Shown here: positions 22,315 through 33,758 of the stretch, piece by piece
Layout of the letters: each line of letters begins with the position of its first letter
How positions within the stretch are numbered: position 1 is the stretch's first letter
NCBI RefSeq assembly: GCF_021134715.1
Contig: NC_060023.1
Span: 992,001-1,056,000 of the forward strand
Length of the DNA stretch: 64,000 nucleotides
From: Daphnia pulex
Lineage: Eukaryota > Arthropoda > Branchiopoda > Diplostraca > Daphniidae
Reading direction: 5' to 3'
Position numbers and translations under genes: made by a program
The notes under the pieces: generated by a model
Told to the model about the DNA's origin: nothing
Database searches by the model: none
What the model saw: only the letters and a program-made list of their open reading frames with translations

Positions 22315-25043
22315 AGGATCTAGAAGCCTACACGCTCTACCGAGCAACTTTGAACTAGCGCAAACTGCATCCATTCGCCGCCTGTCTCTTGCGTTTCTGT
22401 ACCAGAGAGAAATGGAGGGAGGTGGGAATTTCCTTATTGTGATGGTAGAGAAATTTGTTGTTTTTTGTGTGTGTGGTTCTGTTCATGTTTGTTTCATTCC
22501 TTCCATCCTTTCTAATAATCAAAAAGTAACTGAACCGGTTTATTGGGCTAGTCCAGACGGGACAAGCGTTTGCGTGCAGGTGAACTCTTCAAAGAAATCG
22601 AAAGCAGTGAAAGTTTTCCTTCAATTTTTTTAATATCTCTTCTAGACGAATGAATCAATCTCTCGGCTGCTGCTTATTCACGCTGAAAGTTGGTACGCAA
22701 TTTTATTTGCATTCCAATTTCCTCTGATCACTCTTTTTTTTTTTTTTCTTTTAGGTTTTAGCAGAAAAAAAAACTGGAATTAATATCAGATCAAAACAAA
22801 ACCTCCTGTCTGGGTGAAACTAAGGTGATATGAATCATAATCATAATAACAATTCCCCGTTGTGTTTTTGGTATGAAGTGCAGGGTATCAAAATAGGATC
22901 TCGATTCATATCTGTCGTATCATGCACGAACTGTGTAATCATATTGCGGTATAACGTGTTGACGTCATTCATTCTGTCGTTTTCGAGATGGTAAGAAGAG
23001 AAACTTTTCATCAAGATTTATGTGAGGGTTTTTTTCCATCTTTTCCTAAATTTTGCGTGTTCAGTAGGTGCAAGTCACGGATACTTGTGGGATTGGCCGA
23101 CCAAACCCAGATTTTTTTTTTTTTGTGATTAATTGAGTTCAATCACTTTTCACTTACAACCAAAAATTGCAAGTGTGACTGGCCTATTTTTAAGAAATAA
23201 GGCATTCGCAATTCGTGAGTAACCTCCGAGGAAGGGTGGGGTGGGCCTAATTTTTGTAGAGTTGAAAGTTGATCGTCATCGATCAATTTGATTAAAAGTA
23301 CCTAAAAAAGAGACTTGAAAAATGTTAGGTGTAGTGGGTTGATTGAATTTTGTAGCTACAAGAATTTCTCTTCTGGATTTAAGCAGTTAATGCTATACAA
23401 TCCAGGATTCGAATTTGTTTTTTTAGTCGAGTGCTTTTCTTGACTATTTTTAGTCCCTCGGTTATTTTTGATAAATTTCCCTTTCTTTTTTTATCAGATT
23501 CAAATGTCTAAATTCAGAAAATGTCAGTTCTTTCATTTTTTTCCTGATTTTTTTCAAACTTGGTCAGTCAACAAACTCTAGAAACTGGTTAAACTACGTT
23601 AACGTTTCCTCTTCCCTGGATTGAATCGAGCGTGTTAAAAAGCCGTTTTCTTTGTGGATTACCTTGTCCTTTCATTTTTTTTTTCGCCATTATAGCTCTC
23701 GGGACATTTTAAAATCTGAAATGCGGATATTGTAGTGTGACAATTTTACTCGACAGTTTCAACTTTAATAGAAATTAATAGGAGAAAGTTTTCTCGTGGT
23801 TTAGACAGTCCATAGATTTTACCCTTTCTGCGATGATGAGGTTATTTTCCTGTTGGCCAGATTTTCACTTTTTTCAATTAATTCTCTTCCTTATCCATGA
23901 ATTCCAGCCTCACGCTGCTCATTGTTCATTTTTACGCCAGGCGTGATGACGGGAGAGGAGGAGACGTAACTTTCTACTTGTACATGCATATCCTGGAAGA
24001 CGAACCCCATTGGCAAAATTACCATCTTGGAGAGAGATGAGAGGCTGCCTGTGGATGCTGAGAGCATGTTGCCTTTATCAACAATCACCGTAGAACGAAT
24101 CCACTTCAGATGAGCAGCGGATGCCGTTGCGTTTGAAACAGTTCCTCCTTCCTCATTGGATTTTTTGGTTTGCCCTTACCGAGTTGTCCCCCATTGGATT
24201 ATATCATTCGACGACACTCCAGACTGAAAATGTTCCAATTGGATTTCAAGTTTGGATTTCAAGTTTGGATTTCCATTTCACCGTGTCCTGAACTGCATTA
24301 ACTCGTCGGTAAGAGAAAGAGGAAGTTGACATTTCTAAACACTAAAACTGGATTCCGGTCTGGTTTTTTTGTTTTGTTAATTTACTTTCGACGTTGTCGT
24401 GATTTTTACTTTCTGTCTTTCTCCAGGAAATGAAACACTGGTTATTTCACTTTCATCGTTCGCATCACTTTTTAATGGGGTAAGCAATTTCAATTTTCTT
24501 TTCTTTTTTTTTCTTTTTAATTATTATTGGATCAGTGACAACAAAAGTCAACTGGTTTGATCATTCGTGAAATTGTTTGCGAGTCGAGTCGTTTTTAATT
24601 ATTCTATTTTTTATTTAATTTCTTCCTAGTCTCTCGAACAGATTGAATAGAAAGTTGAAGGACTTATCTTCGGGTTAGTTTGTAATGTATTTCTCGCACA
24701 ATATTTGCATATAACATTTGATTGAGCTTATTGCTAATCATAAAAGAGGATTGGGGAGCATGTAACAGATAGTAGTAAAATAAAATCTTTCTTTCTTTCT
24801 TTCTTGGTATCTAAAAAAGCAACAAAATTCGAATTGCAACACTCAATGAAAAACTTTCAAGCCAAAAATGGAAAAGATACATTTCCATTTAGCGTTTTTT
24901 TTTTGGAAGAATAGTGGACAGGAAGGCACATTATTTAAGGGAACCAAGCCCCTAAATAGTGAGACAGTATTGATTGTGTAAAGCACAAAATTCCTTTTCA
25001 AATGTGCAAATCTTTTCTAGGTTCTTTTTTGGGGTCTTTCTCT
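22315..25043. other. Intergenic region between the DUF4789-like paralogs
   Basis: 2.7 kb without a supported gene. Pyrimidine-rich, with several poly-T runs (for example 22733-22749) and a (CTTT)n microsatellite at 24788-24807. The open frames at 22412-22633 and 23891-24088 show no signature. Confidence 0.5.
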
Positions 25044-26210
25044 CTAAATTGCACACCTTTTATTTTGGCTTCGATAACTGCCCTGCGAGCAACTGGGTCG
25101 ATCCCAGACTGAAGAAATCGGCGCCTCGGTTGTTGGTGCAGGTGTCGTCGGACCGGTTGCACTCGTTTTGACAGCAGCAGCGGCTGCCGCAGTAGCCGGA
25201 GCTGGGGTTGTTGTAACTGTAGTTGTCGGCTCTGGAGGGAAACTGCATTTGATGGTTCCACCGTTTTCTCTGGTGACGATCTGACCTAGACTGCAAGGGC
25301 CGCGCTGGCCAAGGACGTGACAATCTGCGGGGACTTTGACAGAATCGGGGCTCCAGTGGATGTGCTTGCCGTCGGCGGTGCAGTTGGCCGGAGTGACTTC
25401 GCAGGTGGGCGTGGAATTGGTCATGACCAGCCAGTTGCCGGGCGTGCAGGGACCGCGGACGTTTTGGCTGTGGCATTCGCCGTTGTAGTAAACGAGTTGC
25501 CTGTCATCTTCGATGCAATCGCAAGCGCCTTCGTTGTTCTTGCCGTCGTAGAGGATCTGATCCTTCTTCTTGCAGGGATTGACTGCGGCTTTGGGTCCGA
25601 ATGGCATGCATTTGTTTTGGGGGGCGTAGAAAGTCTCATCGGGATTCAAACAAGCTCGAGCTCTGCAAATGAATAATTTTCAATTATTTAATCCATTTTA
25701 GGATCGAATTGAGGAAGGATTTTTTATACCCAGCCTTGTACATCATCCGGGCGATGTCTTCCTGGAGTGTCTTCTGGAATTTGCGCTCACCGGCGCGTTG
25801 GTCGGCGTTGAGTAGAGAGGCGTCAATCTCCCTGGAGAGCCTGGCCATCCTGGGCATGAGTCTCATTTCCAGGTTGAGCAAGGCGTACCTGATCTCGTAA
25901 TGATCGTTTTTCTCGATATCCTGATCCAGTTGCCTCTCCATCCGGATGAGTTCTCCAGTCAACATTTTGCGATCCTGTTCGGGATTGCCCGATCCCGCTT
26001 CCTCCTCGGACGAATCAGCTGCGAATCCACCGAATAATGGCGAACTTCCTCCATAAGGTCTGCAAATGTTTTGAAAATTTCAATTCCAATTAATTTAAAA
26101 GCTATAAGAAATAATTTTCGAATTGGCACTGACTCTGGTCTGGATGTCACGAAAGTGAAGAGGAAAGTGAAAACGATGGCGCAGAGCGTGAATTGCTGGA
26201 ACGATCTCAT
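25044..26210 (-). CDS. Secreted Cys-rich protein, DUF4789-like, copy B
   Basis: Minus strand, three exons: 26210-26134, 26059-25730, 25662-25044; 341 codons. A signal peptide (SFQQFTLCAIVFTFLFTFVTS) is followed by a short Gly/Glu segment and then the same helical region as copy A (GELIRMERQLDQDIEKNDHY to ARMMYKAG). The Cys-rich domain has DGKNNEGACDCIEDDRQLVY, GPCTPGNWLV and GPCSLGQIV. A Thr/Ala/Pro-rich linker, probably O-glycosylated, leads to VWDRPSCSQGSYRSQNKRC. The signal peptide is encoded by a separate small exon, unlike copy A. The junction at NVR/GPC is continuous here but interrupted by an intron in copy A. Function unknown; secreted. Confidence 0.87.
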
Positions 26211-26306
26211 GATTTCAGATGAGTGTGTGATGATTGTCTTGTCTCGAACTCTATTCTCTTTGCTGGATGGACGATTAATGACAGCCAACGGTGTTACAGT
26301 CCGAAT

Positions 26307-26314
26307 CTTTTATA
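26307..26314 (-). promoter_or_regulatory. TATA box of DUF4789-like gene B
   Basis: The minus strand reads TATAAAAG. TCATTA lies about 30 bp downstream (plus 26276-26281) and the ATG is at 26210. Confidence 0.6.
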
Positions 26315-29300
26315 CTTTTCTAACCTGGCGATCCTGCCCCCCCCCCTCGACCGATCAAAGCTAGCCACCCACTTGCAGTCGAAAAAAATCTATCCGTGCG
26401 TTCATACCCGATAGCAAGTGGCCCGAGAAAAAGAAGGAATTCCGGCTGCTAGCGTGCACACACACACACGTTAGAGAAATTTGTGTCGTGTAAGAAAAAA
26501 AAGAAAGAAAGGACGAGAGAGAGAGAGAATTGTTGGTGGATGTCGTCGCCCGCCCTTTCTAATTATTTGTAGCCCCGTTAGCGTCGTACAGACAAGAGCA
26601 ACCGGTTTTTCTGTCAGTCATTTGCCACTTTTTAGCCTATAACTCATCGGAAGAAACTGAAAGTAGATACCAGTGAAAGTTGGATGTAGGCTATAATCTA
26701 AGGAGGTGTCTTTTGTTTTTTTCTCCCAGTTTTTTTTGTCGACGTGATTCGTTTGAGCCACAAAAAAACATTTCGACTCCCGACTGTATGGAGTGTGAAT
26801 GTTAACGGCGTCTGGAATTTTTCAAAAATAAATTTCAATGCTAAAGTGAAAGTGGGGTAGGCTTTAATATCATTCTTGAACTTGGGAAAGAAATTTCGTG
26901 AACTTGTGAAAATGATTACGAGGCTCTGATAATGACTAGCTCAATCTTTTGTTTCGGTTTTCCATGCCGATTGATTTAATTTGTCGACAGTTTTATCCGT
27001 GAGTGGGTGTGAACGATGAAATGGCGAAATTGAATTTTTATTTTAAAACTAGATATTTCTTTTCTCCGTAATTACAGAGAGGCTAGTTCGTGACTCCGTT
27101 TAATTAGCAACGTTTGATTTCGCTTTTAATTGTCGCAGGAAAAAGTTGTTGGTGCACTTGACAATTATTGTCGTTGCGCGCTAAACCCGGAATTAATTTG
27201 TACCTGTTTGGTTTCATCTGCGTGTAACAATTAAACGCATTTGGGCGACCGAGAAAAGAGTTTCCTGACTGCACTACACGCCGTGTCCACCGGATCATTG
27301 CAAGTTTGTGTCGTTTTTGGGAAAGTTTGTCCAAAACCAGTCGACTGTGTCATTTTTTTTAATCCCCTACTTCTTCCTCGTTCAACGCTTTTTGGTCATG
27401 TGTACTCTATACACACACATACACATGCAGGTATTTTACATAAATCGTTGGCATACCGTCAAATTTTCTCCGATTGAATTCGACATTTTTCATCCGATTT
27501 AGACAATTCTTGGTAGATGGTCGCCATTATTTCTTGGCGTCTATGTCCCATCATCATTAGATTCGCAGTTTAGAAAACTGGAATCTACATTACTGGCTTT
27601 TTATTTAGTCCAGTTTTCGTCTCAGGTTTAATTTGCATGAGGTGGCAATTGAAATTCGAGAAGGGCGGGGATTTGGGAAAGTTTTCAATCCTTGACGTCA
27701 GGTTTTTTTTTTGTTGTTTCTTTCCAAGTTGATCTCCGTCCAAAGATCGGGGCATAACACAAACGCAAGTGATCGTTTTACACAATCAGGTGCGAATCCC
27801 AAAAAAGGCGTAACTGTCCTAATAATACTGATTCGGTAGGTTGTGTAAGCGCGTGGGCCTCGAGGCTGGGCGGGCATCGCCAGTAGCGTGAATGCACTTT
27901 GATATGCGCCTGCTGGCTCACGTATACGAATTGCACCGCCAGTTGGCCACGACATTATGAATTGGGCCCCCCTTTTTTGGTAGGTGTTAATTAGTTACCT
28001 ATGCATAGTTTCGGGTCGAGAAATTTAATCTTTGCCATCGAATTTAGCGGTTGTGTAGCGGACACGTATTTCTAGAAAACAAATTCAAACGAGTTTGCTA
28101 TTTTATTTCTCAGAAATTATTTGTATCGACTCCGGATATCCTAGTCGTCGTAACAAGAATTTCGAACATTTTGATTGATTGATTTGAGAAATTTGGTTAT
28201 CGCCGAATTAGAAATGTCGAGTGAAAATAGATTTGATTTATTCCGAAAATTATTGACGCTAATGTTGCGTGCGTATGCGTACCCTGTAACCGTACGATAA
28301 AAATTTATTTTGGCAGCCAGCGAACTCAAATTGGAAATCTGTGCCCAAACTAAGTTTTGGAGGTGTTTCTTTTACTTTTTATTTTTGGTTCTGGTTTGGG
28401 TTCTTTGAAATTAAACCCTAGTAGGGGAACTACTTTTACCTTTTTCCACCTCATTCGAGAGCTAAGTTAATCGTATCGTAATCTCTGGAGCGACTCATTG
28501 CGTAAACATATCGTCGTCGTCTGTTGGGAGAGGTTTCCTGCTGAGCATTGCGTACTGCGTTTTCGATTGGATTTATATGCAAATGACGTTGAAAAAAAAA
28601 AGAGTCTTGACTGGAGATCGCTTTCTTTTTCGTGATTGACTTGACGAGAAAAAAAGGTGCTTTGTTGTTTCGTTTTTGCTACTGTTCTCATTTCCAAGAT
28701 TACTCTATTTTTTGTTGTTTCTATTCTTTCTTCTTAATTTATGCGCCATTTAAACCTTCGACCCGTGCCGAGCGTCATTACAACACGGTCCCTCTCTCCT
28801 CTGTTTAATAATGGATGTCAATTCAATTAATTTGTCGTTTACGACGAACTAGCCACAAATGAATATGGATTGTTTCTTTTGGGGGGGAATATGACGGAAC
28901 TCTATTTGCCCTTCGGAACTTGAGAACGGTTTATTTTATGGATGGAAAAAACAATCTCAATCGTTTTTTTTAGTTTTCTTCTCTTTATTACCTTCTCTTC
29001 AATTGCATCATTTGGCGAAATTTAGTTTTGTATTCACCGTTTCAAATCAGAGCAACTTGCATTCCCTCCTTCCTTCTTAGTCGTCTGTTTGGTATATTTT
29101 TTTGTCTTTACTACTACTTTGAATTCTACGTTATTGGAAAAATATTAACTCCCTTTATGCAATTCGGAATATAGACCAGAAAGGAAATTTCAAGTCCAGT
29201 ACGCAGATATCAGTCAGCTGCAGCTCAACTACGCCAACACGAGGAACTACGCAAGCTTGCACGACGATTACTGACCCACAAGAGCTCCTGTCCGTGACTT

Positions 29301-30220
29301 AAAAATAGTTAATATTACAGAGACGCTGTCAACGACTTGTGGAGTTTATTGGCGACATCACTTAGATTCCACGTTCCACTTAATAGTAGTTGGTAAGTGG
29401 AAAATTATTGTAAATGTAGTATTGTAACTGTAATTTATAAAAATTATTATACAGTCTTTATTTGTAATAGACACGCAAGCTACGAACGATTGTCGACACC
29501 AATTGCCGTGCTGATCAGTGACACCTAGTAGATGAATTTTGTACAGCTTCATGGGGTAACGACTGTTTTCCGTCGTCTGCTGTTCTTTAGTGGTGGACGA
29601 ACGCTTTAACGCTTTCCTCTCTTGTATCTCACAATGGCTTCAATTTGAGCTCAATTTCTTACGACAATTGAAGCTTCAACATGTTCCAACTGGTGCAGTG
29701 TTCATTAGGTATTTTTAAAATTCCCATTTGTAGTGATCATCTCCTTCAGTGTCGTAGATAATTGTATCTTTTATTCACAGAAGGTTGCTGAAGGACTTAT
29801 TCTTTGACGGTTACTGACAGTTGTGAAGCCATCAAGCCAGGATGGAAACATAGTTTGCTTTGATTTTCTATTCTCTCCATAAACTTATGTTGTGAAATAT
29901 TTTTAACATCTGTATAAGTGTGTGCAGTTGAGAGGAGAAAGGAAAAATTTCCTCAGATAAAGGGAAAAGTGAGCTGACGTTATGTTGAAAGAACTGCAGC
30001 TCTACATAATAATACATTTGGTAAAAGTAGAGTTGGAATATTTTGGGATAGTCAAAGGTGTTTGTATCATATACTTTCAAACTCATATCTCTCAACTCAT
30101 ATGCGGAATATCAAATAAAAAAGAAATGATGTAAAATTGTGTTATATTTGCCCACCTCCACCCACAATTCCACCACATTTTACAATGACATACACATATA
30201 CATACACACATACACTTAAG
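26315..30220. other. Gene-poor region, 3.9 kb
   Basis: No complete gene recognised. Simple repeats include (CA)n at 26458-26470 and (GA)n at 26515-26527. The one segment with coding-like sequence is 29180-29274, listed separately. The other open frames are short and featureless. Confidence 0.45.
29180..29274 (+). CDS. Candidate orphan terminal exon (tyrosine-rich tail)
   Basis: After an AG acceptor (GACCAG) a 30-codon open segment ends in TGA. It encodes KFQVQYADISQLQLN followed by YANTRNYASLHDDY. The composition looks coding, with four tyrosines, two of them in V-x-Y-A-D-I and N-Y-A-S-L contexts. No upstream exon was found, so it could be the last exon of a gene with distant exons or a chance frame. 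Confidence 0.25.
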
Positions 30221-30442
30221 TTAACCCGTTGGCTGCCACGCCATACAACCAGTAGGTTGTACTATCTACTATTCTACGCGCCACGTCTGAAGGATCCATG
30301 GCCAAGGTGGGACTTGCCATTGCTGACAAGTCCGGGCTGACAAGGGGGAAGTCCCTATGGTGCATTGCCTAACAGGGCCTTTCGGCGCGGCCAATGCTTA
30401 AGGAGCTAGGGGAGAACAAAGGCGTGGCAGACAACGGGTTAA
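30221..30442. mobile_element. piggyBac-type MITE with TTAA target duplication
   Basis: A 214-bp element (30225-30438) flanked on both sides by TTAA (30221-30224 and 30439-30442). Terminal inverted repeats are CCCGTTGGCTGCCACGCC at the left and, read inward from the right, CCCGTTGTCTGCCACGCC: 17 of 18 match. TTAA plus CCC/GGG ends is diagnostic of the piggyBac superfamily. The interior is GC-richer than its surroundings, has no transposase ORF, and has internal hairpins (TACAACC/GGTTGTA at 30244-30261; GGACTTG/CAAGTCC at 30310-30333). Confidence 0.88.
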
Positions 30443-33400
30443 CTAACACAAACACAAATATTACCAACAACAAATGATGATCCGCGCTGACATTTTGGAG
30501 ATACCGTCGACGTTTTGGTGTCCATCTTCTCGACGTGCATTACCTGAATAAAGAGAAAACAATTCTTATATAGTGACATGCCAATAAAAGTTACATAATA
30601 CAGATAGAAACAATAATCAAGTTTTTCAGCTCAAAGATTTAAAGATGCAATTTTTTTAACTTAAAATCGAGCTTGCAATATTGAAAACTGTAAACAGAAC
30701 AAAGTTCACTTGCTAGTCTTTAAAAAAAAATTCCGGAAGTATACCGGAAGTAACCACAGCGCCTCAACCATTGAGCTGTCGTCAAATTCAACCACATATT
30801 CGTGATCCCCATGAAATTTGGGGTCGATTAGGTGTAATTTAAACGAAATCCAAAATTTGGCCAAAATCGAGAATTTTCCTGAACTATAGTTCAGGAAAAT
30901 TTTCGAAACCGGAAGTACGAATACGTAAAAAACAAAACATGAACTATACCACAAATTTGACGAGGATCACGAATATGTGGTTCTTTCGTACGTCAGATGA
31001 ATATTTACTAAACTACAGACTGAAATGAGTAAACCGGAAGTAGAAATAAAAAATCAAATATCGAAAATCTAACAAGTGAGCTTTGTTGGGGGAATAGTTA
31101 CGGTTAGTTATCACTAAATATTTCAACAAAATAACTGCCAATAAATGTTTAAAGAGATGTGCAAAGTAACTGAAACTGACTGTTTTGACAAATGCAAATT
31201 TTAAAAAAGCCATCTAGCGTTAGAAAAAAGAAACGTCAAAGTAAAACTTTGTTTGTGCGTAAGAAGGGCCTGATTTTGGAAACTTTTACACACACAAGAG
31301 TTTAACGCAACTAGACTATTAGTAGATAACCTACGAAAATAAGTCAATTGTTGGATACCTGGGCATAATCCCGTGGTGAATGACTGCAGGTGTGCAACAG
31401 CGGCACGGAAGCGACCACTGAAGTGTTCCAACTCGTCAGTGAAGTTGTTTTTTTTATGTAAGAAGCTGGATGAGCGTACGTCGGGAAGATAAGGATGGAG
31501 CAGAACGTTGGTCATGGAAAAAAGCCAGCGTTGGCTCAATAATCTCCGTGCCAGGACCACACGATTCCATAAAGAAACTGCGTACTCTGTGAAAAAAAAA
31601 GTTTTACATTAATGAAAATATAAAAATGAATAAAGCATATCAATCTTTACCTTTTCTAAGAAGCACACTGAAATGTTAATGATCAAAACTGGAAAAATGG
31701 TATTCTCAGCATTATTACTCCTCAGGTTGAGGTAAATTTCCTGAATGTTAAAGAAAGTGTCATGAAGTATTTCAGTAGCGTGGTGATAGGTGATATTGAT
31801 GCTTACCTTTATCGTAAGGATGAATGGTGATGAATTTAGTAAGGCATAGACCTTTTCTTCAAAAAAGTTGAAAAGTTCATGACGTGGTGTGGTTGGTGTG
31901 GTAGCAGTAATGGGGAAATACCTTGTCTCCACACATTTGTATTCCACGATATATGGGCTTCACACATGAGTTTTAAGCTTTAGACAGCATGAGGATGTAA
32001 TGAAGGGAAAGTGACTGAGCGCTAAGTAAACTTGTTGGAATGACTGACAGTGCTCATGCTCATGGACTGACAGTATGCATCTAGAATTTGAAGAAATAAG
32101 TTGGTATAATATCAAAATAAGTAAACTAGGTCAAGATAAACTTACATAATATACAAAGCTCAATTTGGTATATGAAATCACAGGAATATAAGCATAAATT
32201 AGCAACAATTAGTTTCGCCCATTTCGCCTCTTTTCACGACGTAGAAACAACAATAGCGACACTGGCGACATCTAGTAATGAGTTTTGAGTCTTAAGTTAG
32301 TTGCACTGTCACAGCTGGTCGCAAACATGACAGTCGTTCGTTACTTTCATAAGTTACTTCAAATTTCAAAACAAATTGAAACTGTTAAACAACGGAGATC
32401 GGATAATGAGTTAACTGTTTTTAAGTAACGATAACACAATCTTTAGCAAATGATTATTGATTCGTACTGTATTCTTGACTAAATGTTTTCAGATAATTTC
32501 AGCTGACGTTTTCGTGTGCCTGGCCAACTAGGTGTTCGACTGCTCGTGTAATAAATTGAAATAAAATGGCTAATCCAGTAATGCAAGTTTGAAAGCTGTG
32601 TCTTCTGAAGCTCAATGATCTCTGCTGCAAGGTAGTTATTTTACAAAAAATTATTTTAATAAGGTTTCTAATGTTCCCATTAACTTTTCCCTTTCGAGTT
32701 TTTGTAAATCTTCAAGATATTGATGCCTTTGCCAGATCCAACTCTTTGCTGCTATCTATTTTGCAGACAACAGTAATAAGCTACTCAAGATTTTGTGGTG
32801 ATCTTGAGTGATCTCACCATTAGTTCTAATTTAGGACATGTATAAGAATGATAGATTTTAGGTATTGCGTTCTACCACAAAAATATGGTTTTAAAACTTT
32901 ATCTAAACATACTCTCCTTTCAGGATAATCCCTCTCCTCTGTTATGGTTGTTTGGAAGAGAGATTGCTGGATTTGAAGACTGATAATTTGTGTAGACAGT
33001 AGATAAATTACAATTGCATAATCTGGGCTCCCTTCTTTTCTGTGGCCCCGTTTCCCAAACTAATTTTATAAAGAAAAAGTAAAACTCACTCGAATCTCTA
33101 TTTCAAAACATAGTTGATTTTTCAGCTTCCCATTGCTTTGCATTTACATACATCAGCAGACGACAAATATTCTACAACGCTACAACATTTAACTTATTTC
33201 TGTAATGTGTAATTGACTCTATGACTCATTTCTATTTTTACGTTATTTATTTTATTCTTTTTGCGTAATTAAAATGAACTAGATGTATAAATTTTAATTT
33301 GTTTATTTCATAATGCAAGAAAAAATTAAGCATAATGCAAGAAAAAATTAAGCACAGCAACACTGGACATATTGCGTACGAACCAAAAAAGCCCGGCAAA

Positions 33401-33758
33401 GAGAAATCTAGAGCCAACTCTTTGCGATTCTCTCTTAATAATTCAAAAATTGTAATTTCAAAATAACTTGATATAATTTTTGAATATGGAATTATGTTTG
33501 AAATATTATTTTGAATACGTTTATCGACAAATAAAAATGCTGCTGATTGAAATCATTTATAAAAAGTTCGAAAGAGAGCGAAAAGTTACCACTGCAAATG
33601 GATATCCAGGTTGGGCAATAGATATAAGACCTCGATCAAAATCCAAAATCATTCAGCTATTCAGTGGAGCAGAACCTTTTCCTTGAATCTTAGCAGTTCC
33701 AAGAAAGTGAGCAAACAAGTATTTTATCGAGCTTATGCTATCGCAATCAAAGTAGAGA
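30443..33758. other. Intergenic region with palindromic repeat
   Basis: No gene supported. Contains the CCGGAAGT-rich palindromic repeat (30727-31045), AT-rich DNA, and a 22-bp direct tandem duplication at 33309-33352. The plus-strand ORF at 33480-33686 lies directly upstream of the long repeat ORF but is in a different frame and AT-biased. Confidence 0.45.
30727..31045. repeat. Palindromic, CCGGAAGT-rich interspersed-type repeat
   Basis: CCGGAAGTA occurs at about 30732, 30743, 30908 and 31034. A perfect 19-bp inverted repeat pairs 30790-30808 (AACCACATATTCGTGATCC) with 30964-30982. Between them lies a perfect 30-bp palindrome at 30872-30901 centred on CTATAG. No protein is encoded. It resembles a non-autonomous element, but no target duplication was identified. 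Confidence 0.6.

Noticed and set aside
33480-33686. ORF just upstream of the RRM-repeat gene
   Set aside because: AT-biased, in another frame, with no splice path joining it convincingly to the long ORF; treated as chance.
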